Source of the DNA: Winogradskyella sp. MH6
GTDB lineage: Bacteria; Bacteroidota; Bacteroidia; Flavobacteriales; Flavobacteriaceae
Length of the DNA stretch: 64,000 nt
Reading direction: 5' to 3'
Assembly (NCBI RefSeq): GCF_022810765.1
Contig: NZ_CP094494.1
Coordinates: forward strand, 2,604,001-2,668,000
Positions 57,929-64,000 of the stretch are shown in pieces. The notes below the pieces were generated by a model, which had not been told where the DNA came from, made no database searches, and was given only the letters and a program-made list of their open reading frames with translations. The position numbers and the translations under genes were made by a program. The stretch's first letter is position 1; the number at the start of each line of letters is the position of its first letter.

Positions 57929-58876
57929 TCATTTCACCATACAGACCGAATTGATATTACCGTCATCATCATATTCTTTCACAGAATTTGCAGGATCTGT
58001 AATCCACTCTCCATCGACAATAAATTTATAATGGTGTTTTCCGCCAGATAAACTTTTGTTGTAAACCCAGCAATCATCCACTTTTGTCATTTCACAATCA
58101 TCTTCAGTCCAATCATTAAAATCTCCGCTAAGAATAACAGTTTCAGCATCTAGATAATCACAAAGTTTGAATGTTATATTTTTCTGTATATCAATTACTG
58201 AATTGTAACCACCGTATTCGTTTTCAACCTTTGAAGGATTTTGAGGATCTGTAACCCATAAGTTTTTATCAATAATAAATTTGTACTGATAAATATCTGG
58301 TTTTAATTGCAAGGTTACTTCCCAACCATCTTCTGTTGGTTTCATTTTAAAACCAGTTTCATCCCAACGGTTAAAAGTACCACTGAGAATAACTTGTTTT
58401 GCGCCTTTATAGCCTTTTAGTTTAAAGGTAACATTACCATAGTCTGTTGCAAAAGCACTGTAAAGTTTAAGGTTGTAGGTCATTAACCTATAGCCTCTAT
58501 AATCTCTGGCATCTACAATATTTTCAAAATCGTCAGAAGGCTCTGCCCAATGAAACCCATTGACAATGAATTTAAACTCCCAATCAAAATCTGATGTAAA
58601 AATGGAAAGATCCTTTTTTAATTCATATATGGAGTCACTGACTTTGTTCATTTTCCATTTGTCATTGTCTCTTGTCCAATCATTAAATTCGCCAGATACA
58701 CACACATAATCTATATTATCTCCATTGTTTTTTATGTTAGGATAGTCGTTAACATTGAAAATAAATGTGAGATTATCGCCTTCAATCTTGTAACCCTTTT
58801 TGTTTTGGGAATAAATGTTGATGGTTAAAAATAAAAGACCTAAAAAAGGTAGTAATATCTTGTTCTTTGCTGTCAA
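57929..58876 (-). CDS. Secreted protein with three CBM48/AMPK-type glycogen-binding modules
   Basis: 315 residues: signal peptide (LLPFLGLLFLTINIYSQ) and three beta-sandwich modules of the glycogen-binding E-set type, each with a core such as VSGEFNDWTRDNDKWKM (near 58-75), LSGTFNRWDETGFKM (near 165) and LSGDFNDWTEDDCEM (near 252), followed by YxYKFIxDxxWxTDP. No catalytic domain is present. The start is TTG 58876, overlapping the TGA of the upstream aspartic protease gene; no ATG exists that would keep the signal peptide. Carbohydrate binding is by family; the ligand is unproven. Confidence 0.85.
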   Translation of the reverse strand: MTAKNKILLPFLGLLFLTINIYSQNKKGYKIEGDNLTFIFNVNDYPNIKNNGDNIDYVCVSGEFNDWTRDNDKWKMNKVSDSIYELKKDLSIFTSDFDWEFKFIVNGFHWAEPSDDFENIVDARDYRGYRLMTYNLKLYSAFATDYGNVTFKLKGYKGAKQVILSGTFNRWDETGFKMKPTEDGWEVTLQLKPDIYQYKFIIDKNLWVTDPQNPSKVENEYGGYNSVIDIQKNITFKLCDYLDAETVILSGDFNDWTEDDCEMTKVDDCWVYNKSLSGGKHHYKFIVDGEWITDPANSVKEYDDDGNINSVCMVK

Positions 58877-59847
58877 GGTTCTGTAATAGGATAGGCTATA
58901 AAGTATAGCTTCTTTTTCCTGTAATTGATTATTGTTCTCTTTTGCATGAAGAATTCAAAACCTAAAACACCATCTAAATTAGTACCGAATGCAGTATTCA
59001 TTTTTCTCAAATTGGTAAGCACTGTTTTCATAGGGCCAAAGTAAATTGAATCATTCAATTTTACTTTATACAATTTCCCTGCCAAAACCTTTTTTTTCTT
59101 ACCACTGGCACCAGTAAGTTTTAATTCTCTGCTTGGATAAAAGTAATCTAAAATTTCTGAATCTAGGTTTTTATTAAGCTGATTGTATTCTGCAGCTGTG
59201 TCTAAACCAAATTCTACCTTTTTATCACCAACATAAGCATCTAATATTATTGTATGCTTTTTTAGTTTAAAATCTATACTGTCTTCAATAGTTTCTGCAT
59301 AGACTTTATCAGAGAGTTTATTTCCTTTTTTGTCAATTCGGGTGAAGGTTAGCTGGTTAAGGTGCATGTCTATAAAGATTTCAAAATCTTTAAGAACGCT
59401 GTAGCCAATAATGCCTAAAAGTTTAATCCTTTTGGTTTTTTCTATATGCGATAAATCGATAACATCAGCATTCAGTTTTTCTAGGTTTATATCGTTTATG
59501 CTTAATAAGTTAAGGTGTCTTTCTTTAACGTCTTCAATATGGTCATTAACTCCACTTTTTTGCTCACCATTGTCACCATATTTTCGGGTAGGTTTAAAAT
59601 GAACACTGTTTAAAATAAGTGTTTCAGAGCCAGTATCTATAATAAAGTCGCCAATTTCATCAAGAATTTCTACTTCAACAACAATAAGTTGATCTATAAC
59701 CTTAAAAGGTATACGTGTTGTAGAAGCGTTAACAAATTCTGCTTTAGTAAAAAAGAAAGGAGGAACATCCTTTACAGGCTTATCTTCGGCTGCAAAAATA
59801 TATGCAGAGAATAAGAGTGCGATGATTATTTTGATTGATTGATGCAT
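58873..59847 (-). CDS. Secreted protein with two retropepsin-like aspartic protease domains
   Basis: 324 residues with a signal peptide (IIIALLFSAYIFA). The first domain has FIIDTGSETLIL (Asp71) and ends LLGIIGYSVLKDFEIFID; the second has FGLDTAAEYNQL (Asp216, DTA in place of DTG) and ends LDGVLGFEFFMQKRTIINY. Each half shows the order of a pepsin-like lobe, so one chain may form the active dimer. I start at ATG 59847; the longer frame has no signal peptide at its start. The TGA overlaps the TTG start of the CBM48 gene, so the two are translated together. Confidence 0.82.
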   Translation of the reverse strand: MHQSIKIIIALLFSAYIFAAEDKPVKDVPPFFFTKAEFVNASTTRIPFKVIDQLIVVEVEILDEIGDFIIDTGSETLILNSVHFKPTRKYGDNGEQKSGVNDHIEDVKERHLNLLSINDINLEKLNADVIDLSHIEKTKRIKLLGIIGYSVLKDFEIFIDMHLNQLTFTRIDKKGNKLSDKVYAETIEDSIDFKLKKHTIILDAYVGDKKVEFGLDTAAEYNQLNKNLDSEILDYFYPSRELKLTGASGKKKKVLAGKLYKVKLNDSIYFGPMKTVLTNLRKMNTAFGTNLDGVLGFEFFMQKRTIINYRKKKLYFIAYPITEP

Positions 59848-59931
59848 ACTATATAGACTAAAATTAGGATTAAATGTTACAGTCTGGAAAAAGATTATAA
59901 TTTTTTTAGCATTTATATGTATCTTTAATTT

Positions 59932-60552
59932 ATGGCAGAATTCATTAAGATATATCCAGAAAATCCAAATCCAAAAGCTGTTCAAAAAGTTGTTGAGGTT
60001 TTAAAAAGAGGAGGTTTAGTAATTTATCCAACCGACACAGTATATGGTTTAGGCTGTGATATTACTAATATTAAAGCACTAGAGCGTATTGCACAGATAA
60101 AAGGTGTAAAGCTCGAAAAGTCTAACTTTTCTTTTGTTTGTGAGGATTTGAGTAATCTTAGTGACTATGTAAAGCAAATAGATACGGCTATTTTTAAAAT
60201 TTTAAAACGTGCTCTACCAGGTCCATATACTTTTATTCTGCCAGGATCGAAAAGTTTGCCTAACCCTTTTAAAAAGCGAAAAACGGTAGGTATTAGAGTA
60301 CCGGACAACTCAATAGCTTTAGCTTTAGTTAGTGCCTTGGGCAACCCAATAGTGTCAACATCTATAAGAGATGAGGATGATATTATAGAATATACCACAG
60401 ACCCAGAATTAATTCTTGAAAAATGGGATAACTTAGTTGACATTGTCGTAGATGGTGGCTACGGAGGAAATGAAGCTTCTACAATTATAGACCTTTCAGG
60501 TGATGCTCCAGAAGTGGTTAGAGAGGGTAAGGGGAGTTTAGATATTTTTTAG
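59932..60552 (+). CDS. L-threonylcarbamoyladenylate synthase family protein (Sua5/YciO/YrdC)
   Basis: 206 residues. KRGGLVIYPTDTVYGLGCD is the family signature, followed by RIAQIKGVKLEKSNFSFVC, LPGPYTFIL and GIRVPDNSIAL. TsaC/Sua5 makes threonylcarbamoyl-AMP for the t6A modification of ANN-decoding tRNAs; the paralogous YciO type has no proven role in it. The short form with the KxxR-like substrate residues could be either, so no symbol is given. It diverges from the aspartic protease gene and overlaps the convergent MFS gene by 15 bp. Confidence 0.9.
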   Translation: MAEFIKIYPENPNPKAVQKVVEVLKRGGLVIYPTDTVYGLGCDITNIKALERIAQIKGVKLEKSNFSFVCEDLSNLSDYVKQIDTAIFKILKRALPGPYTFILPGSKSLPNPFKKRKTVGIRVPDNSIALALVSALGNPIVSTSIRDEDDIIEYTTDPELILEKWDNLVDIVVDGGYGGNEASTIIDLSGDAPEVVREGKGSLDIF

Positions 60553-61749
60553 TATTGTTTTTGCTTTAGCACTAATTGAATAAAAAAGAACAAGCGAAAC
60601 AATTCCGCAAACTAAGAAACCAATAAATAAAGGAGTTACCGATTCTTTTACAAAACCTCCAATATAATTAGCAATTGGTACGGCCATTACTGTAGATATA
60701 AAACCATTTAGAGCAGAGCCAATACCAGCAATATGTCCCATGGGTCCCATAGCTAAGGCACGAAGATTACCAAACAGAAAAGCTACGCTGGCAAATTGTA
60801 GCATAAAAAAGCCTATTAAGACTTCAATACTAGGATTTCCAGAAAAGCCAAACAAGATAACGTAAGTAAGAGAAATACCTATAAATGAAAGTAAAGCAAT
60901 ATTAACAAGATTTCTCATACCAAAACGCATTACTAAAGCACTGTTAAGGTAAGTAGCTAAGCCAATAGTTACAGCTAAACTCGCAAAAATATAAGGGAAG
61001 TATTCTCCCAAATCATATTGCACTTGAAATATTTGTTGTGCAGTACTTAGATATACCATGAAAGAGCCTGTAATTAAACCAGAAAATAAAGTATAAATCA
61101 CAGCAGGTTTAATTCTAAAAAACTCTATAGTACCATTCTTAAATATGGCAGGTCTAAACGTTTTTTTATACTTTGGTTTTAGGGTTTCTTTTTGTCTTTT
61201 CCAAAACCAAAACATAATCATTAATCCAAAAGCTAAATTGAAGGTGAATATAGACTTCCAACCAAAATGTAGCATTAAAAACTGACCAAGCATAGGGGCA
61301 ATAACAGGGACCAAAATAAATGTCATTACCACAACAGATAATATTTTTGCCATGTGGTCACCACTATAAGAGTCTCTAACAATGGCAATACTCATGGTTC
61401 TTGGTGAGGATAATCCAACGCCTTGCAAGGTTCTTCCTAAAAGCATCATCTCAAAACTTTTGGTTGTAATGCAGATGTAAGACGCAATTATAAAAACAAA
61501 AAAGCCAACATATACCATAGGCTTTCTTCCAAAACTATCTGAAAGCGGACCAAAAGCTAACTGTCCAATACCTAATCCCAGAAATATAGTTGTTATTAAT
61601 TTTTGATTTTCTGTGTCACCCAGACTACCAATATGTGCTCCAATTGTAGGAAGTGCAGGTAATACGGCATCTATAGATAAGGCTACAATAGACATTAATG
61701 CAGCCATAAGCACAATAAACTCTAATTGAGATCTGTTTTCATTTTGCAT
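60538..61749 (-). CDS. Bcr/CflA-type multidrug efflux MFS transporter
   Basis: About 403 residues, 12 membrane segments. The MFS motif A GPLSDSFGRKPMVYVG lies between helices 2 and 3, and MLLGRTLQGVGLSSPRTMS with MAALMSIVALSIDAVLPALP fit the Bcr/CflA drug-exporter group. Drug/H+ antiport in the inner membrane is the family role. ATG 61749 is preferred; the frame extends six codons upstream. The -7 box at 61754-61761 overlaps the longer frame, supporting this. Confidence 0.9.
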   Translation of the reverse strand: MQNENRSQLEFIVLMAALMSIVALSIDAVLPALPTIGAHIGSLGDTENQKLITTIFLGLGIGQLAFGPLSDSFGRKPMVYVGFFVFIIASYICITTKSFEMMLLGRTLQGVGLSSPRTMSIAIVRDSYSGDHMAKILSVVVMTFILVPVIAPMLGQFLMLHFGWKSIFTFNLAFGLMIMFWFWKRQKETLKPKYKKTFRPAIFKNGTIEFFRIKPAVIYTLFSGLITGSFMVYLSTAQQIFQVQYDLGEYFPYIFASLAVTIGLATYLNSALVMRFGMRNLVNIALLSFIGISLTYVILFGFSGNPSIEVLIGFFMLQFASVAFLFGNLRALAMGPMGHIAGIGSALNGFISTVMAVPIANYIGGFVKESVTPLFIGFLVCGIVSLVLFYSISAKAKTILKNI

Positions 61750-61753
61750 AGGG

Positions 61754-61761
61754 CAAAAATA
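61754..61761 (-). promoter_or_regulatory. -7 box (TATTTTTG, minus strand) of the MFS gene
   Basis: Exact minus-strand TAnnTTTG match that ends 5 bp before the ATG at 61749, so the transcript would have almost no leader or use a slightly later start. No TTTG at -33. Confidence 0.4.
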
Positions 61762-61832
61762 AGTCAATTATTATCTATTTTTGAAGAGTAGCTATACTAT
61801 AACGCAACATTAACATTCAAATAACTAATACC

Positions 61833-62279
61833 ATGTTAACAGAAACTTTACCAAAGTTATTCAAGAGAGATTTAACCAAATTAAAAGAAGAAATTCAAGC
61901 CTATAAAACCAAAGAAAATATTTGGGTCGTAACTAATGAAATTTCTAATTCGGCAGGTAATTTAGCGCTTCATTTAGTAGGTAATCTAAATCATTTTATT
62001 GGAGCTGTTTTGGGTAATACAGGATACGTAAGGAAAAGAGACTTAGAGTTTTCTTTAAAAGACGTTCCGGTGACTGAAATAATGAAGCAAATAGATGCTA
62101 CAATTAGCGTTGTTGAAAGTACGCTCAGTAAGTTAACAGAAAGCGATTTGCAAAAAGAATATGAAAGAAACCCTTTTAAGGATAGCATGACGACCGAGTA
62201 TTTTCTATTGCATTTGTCAGCGCATTTAGCATACCATTTAGGGCAAATAAATTATCACAGACGTTTATTAGATTCGTAA
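61833..62279 (+). CDS. DinB-like four-helix protein
   Basis: 148 residues with the DinB/YfiT fold: four helices and the metal-ligand histidines in LHLVGNLNHFIG (His near 47-54) and in HLSAHLAYHLGQINYHRR. Members are thiol- or metal-linked enzymes (for example bacillithiol transferases), cytosolic; the substrate here is unknown. The presence of bshB1 elsewhere in the window fits a bacillithiol-dependent role but does not prove it. A GNAT gene follows after 2 bp, an operon. Confidence 0.83.
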   Translation: MLTETLPKLFKRDLTKLKEEIQAYKTKENIWVVTNEISNSAGNLALHLVGNLNHFIGAVLGNTGYVRKRDLEFSLKDVPVTEIMKQIDATISVVESTLSKLTESDLQKEYERNPFKDSMTTEYFLLHLSAHLAYHLGQINYHRRLLDS

Positions 62280-62281
62280 AT

Positions 62282-62812
62282 ATGAAATTTGAAAATTTTA
62301 AAATAAGACTTCTTCAGCCAAATGAAGGTGAAGCATTTTTTAATCTCATAAAAAATAATAGAAGTCGTCTCGAAGATTTTTTTGCTGGTACAATTTCAAA
62401 AACAAAAACATTGGAAGATACACTTTTGTATTGTGAAGAAATTCAGGAAAAAATAAAAGATTTTATCTATTTACCTTATATGATAACAGATACAAATACC
62501 AATGAATTCATTGGTCTTGTTGATGTAAAAAATATTGATAAAAATTTACCTAAGGCAGAGTTAGGATCATTTATAGATAGACAATACGAAGGAAAAGGTA
62601 TAGTAACCGATGCAACTCAACTTGTAGTAGATCATATTGTAAAGGAGTATAAATTTATTAAGCTACTTTGCAGAGCTAATGCCAGAAATAAAGGTAGTAT
62701 AGCAGTAATTCTAAAAAATGGTTTTGAGCTAGAAGGTACTATTCGAAGAGATTACAAAACGACTAAAGGAGAAGTGGTAGATCTAAATTATTATGGAAAG
62801 GTGTTTGATTAA
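62282..62812 (+). CDS. GNAT family N-acetyltransferase (RimJ/RimL type)
   Basis: 176 residues. The acetyl-CoA-binding motif A region reads LGSFIDRQYEGKGIVTDATQ, followed by LLCRANARNKGSIAVILKNGFELEGTIRRDY, the RimJ/RimL-type ending in which the Asn before KGS is conserved. It acetylates an amine, possibly a protein N-terminus. It starts 2 bp behind the DinB-like gene. Confidence 0.9.
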   Translation: MKFENFKIRLLQPNEGEAFFNLIKNNRSRLEDFFAGTISKTKTLEDTLLYCEEIQEKIKDFIYLPYMITDTNTNEFIGLVDVKNIDKNLPKAELGSFIDRQYEGKGIVTDATQLVVDHIVKEYKFIKLLCRANARNKGSIAVILKNGFELEGTIRRDYKTTKGEVVDLNYYGKVFD

Positions 62813-63127
62813 AGGATTTAGAGCAAATTTCCCATCGTTTTAAGACCATAATCTTCATAAGAAATTTAAATGTTTTATATACAGATTGTTAAGAATTTGT
62901 TCATAAAAATTTTGACTCTTTTTTCATTGTTGAATTTTCAATCAAACCCCAAAAATTAACTTTTATTTTGAAAATAATTACTTAAATCATCGATTTTTTT
63001 GATGTTTGTCTAACGTTACCTCAATGTTAATAAAAGTGTTAAAAAAAATGAAATTTAACTCTGGAAAAAAGGAGGAATAAATTAGATATTTGACTTCGTC
63101 CAAATATTAATCTAAATACATTTCCTC
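62813..63127. other. AT-rich region upstream of nrdB
   Basis: 315 bp with no gene. It holds a weak hairpin CATCGATTTTTTTGATG near 62987 and a purine-rich AAAGGAGG (63068-63075) that no start codon follows at usable distance. I see no clear TAnnTTTG box or NrdR-type dyad, so the promoter of nrdB is not identified. Confidence 0.4.
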
Positions 63128-64000
63128 ATGCAAATAACACATATCCAGAAGCGGGATTTTTCAACAAAACCATTCCAGTTAAACAAAATTACTAATGCAA
63201 TTCTAAAAGCCATGACTGCTCTAGAACATGGGAGTTTAGAGGATGCAGAGCGTATTTCTCAGAGTGTTTTAGAGGTGTTATTAAAGCAAAAAGAAAAAGA
63301 GCCAAAGTATGTGCCAACAGTAGAAGAGATACAGGACGGTGTTGAAAATGCCTTAATGGAAAACTCCTTTTTTGATGTTGCTAAAGCATACATACTTTAC
63401 AGAGATGAACAAGCAAGAAAACGTAAGACAAACATCTTTGAAAAACGAATTAACCTTAAACCTTATGAATATCCCGATTTGTATGAATATGTGCCCGCAA
63501 TAAGGCATTCGTATTGGATTCATACGGAGTTTAATTTCACAAGTGACATTCAAGATTTTAAAGCAGGATTATCTGATGTTGAGCGAAGTGCAATTAAAAA
63601 CACAATGCTTGCTATTTCTCAAATAGAAGTTGCAGTAAAATCATTTTGGGGAGATATCTATCACAAAATGCCAAAACCAGAAATAGGTTCTGTTGGAGCA
63701 ACATTTGCAGAAAGTGAAGTAAGACATCATGATGCATATTCTCATTTATTGGAAATTTTAGGTCTTAATAAAGAGTTTAATGACTTAAAGAAAAAGCCAG
63801 TAATAATGCGTCGTGTGCAGTATTTAGAAAACGCTTTAAAGAATTCTAAAAGTGAAGACAACAGAGCTTATGCAGATGCCGTTTTATTGTTCTCATTATT
63901 TATTGAGCATGTATCTCTATTTTCTCAGTTCCTTATAATAATGGCATTCAACAAGCATAAGAATGTATTAAAAGGTGTTTCTAATGTTGTAGAAGCAACA
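63128..64000 (+). CDS. nrdB: Class I ribonucleotide reductase small subunit with N-terminal ATP-cone (3' end outside window)
   Basis: 291 codons from ATG 63128 run off the window. Residues 1-95 are an ATP-cone (KRDFSTKPFQLNKITNAIL, the IxxAxxxA region, VPTVEEIQDGVENALME, YILYRDEQARKRK), a dATP/ATP switch usually found on the large subunit. The rest is the ferritin-like NrdB fold: FAESEVRHHDAYSHLLEI has the Glu and His metal ligands and a Tyr at the place of the E. coli radical Tyr122; FIEHVSLFSQFLII carries further ligands. NrdB with its own ATP-cone is known from Leeuwenhoekiella blandensis, another flavobacterium. NrdA is not in the window. Confidence 0.96.
   Translation, partial: MQITHIQKRDFSTKPFQLNKITNAILKAMTALEHGSLEDAERISQSVLEVLLKQKEKEPKYVPTVEEIQDGVENALMENSFFDVAKAYILYRDEQARKRKTNIFEKRINLKPYEYPDLYEYVPAIRHSYWIHTEFNFTSDIQDFKAGLSDVERSAIKNTMLAISQIEVAVKSFWGDIYHKMPKPEIGSVGATFAESEVRHHDAYSHLLEILGLNKEFNDLKKKPVIMRRVQYLENALKNSKSEDNRAYADAVLLFSLFIEHVSLFSQFLIIMAFNKHKNVLKGVSNVVEAT

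Noticed and set aside
63068..63075. Strong Shine-Dalgarno-like AAAGGAGG before nrdB
   Set aside because: No start codon follows at usable distance; the nrdB ATG is more than 50 bp away, and Bacteroidota rarely rely on such sites.

Overview
The window is about 64 kb of low-GC, gene-dense DNA from a member of the Bacteroidota, almost certainly a marine-type Flavobacteriaceae. The evidence is a fused ResB-CcsA cytochrome c biogenesis protein, bacillithiol deacetylase BshB1, a T9SS type A sorting domain, a hybrid two-component regulator (HTCS), many proteins seen mainly in this phylum (DUF2490, DUF3108, DUF4412), an NrdB with an N-terminal ATP-cone, and promoters of the Bacteroidota type (TTTG, about 19 bp, TAnnTTTG) instead of -35/-10 boxes. 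Genus cannot be fixed from the sequence. Both ends cut genes: mscL at the left, nrdB at the right. I see no transposase, prophage, rRNA or CRISPR array.

Layout. 1-5 kb: mscL, ccsBA, two tiny overlapping membrane-protein genes and an unknown secreted protein. 5-11 kb: a Cys/Met-metabolism PLP enzyme, a DUF2490 protein, and an SLC13 permease-pckA operon on the minus strand. 10.8-18 kb: bshB1, tRNA-His, two tandem M28 peptidases (one lacking a zinc ligand), DUF3108 and a small membrane protein, tRNA-Ser, a nitroreductase-like enzyme and a DegT-type aminotransferase. 18-28 kb: a 1.3-kaa HTCS followed by two matching tandem operators, a 47-aa peptide gene, DUF4412, lipoprotein and seven-repeat T9SS genes, then two paralogous cupredoxin-like lipoproteins. 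28-40 kb (minus): ftsK-lolA-lptF-ribB, an M15 peptidase, tpx-dgkA, and pheT-methyltransferase. 40-48 kb: a lipoprotein and Lys/Glu-rich protein pair, a TlpA-like protein, an alpha/beta hydrolase-sigma factor-membrane protein operon, a DUF481 protein, then a short foreign-looking block of two single-gene units bounded by inverted repeats, and an AtoE-type transporter. 48-64 kb: recG, M1 peptidase-patatin, a GltB-domain protein, a UvrD/PcrA helicase, a coupled aspartic protease/CBM48 pair, a Sua5/YrdC protein, an MFS exporter, DinB, GNAT and nrdB.

Most of the window is ordinary chromosomal backbone with tight packing: many convergent neighbours touch or overlap. Three places stand out. First, two copies of a 33-bp site made of an 11-bp direct repeat at exactly 21-bp spacing lie just behind the HTCS gene, each placed the same distance upstream of a -7-like box; they look like the binding sites of the regulator's AraC domain and define a small regulon with no SusC/SusD genes. 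Second, at 45.0-46.3 kb single genes lie between inverted repeats with integron-attC-like core sites and a 136-bp imperfect palindrome. Third, a pair of tandem lipoproteins carries a conserved His...Cys-x9-His-x4-Met pattern that suggests type 1 copper centres with an unusual loop.
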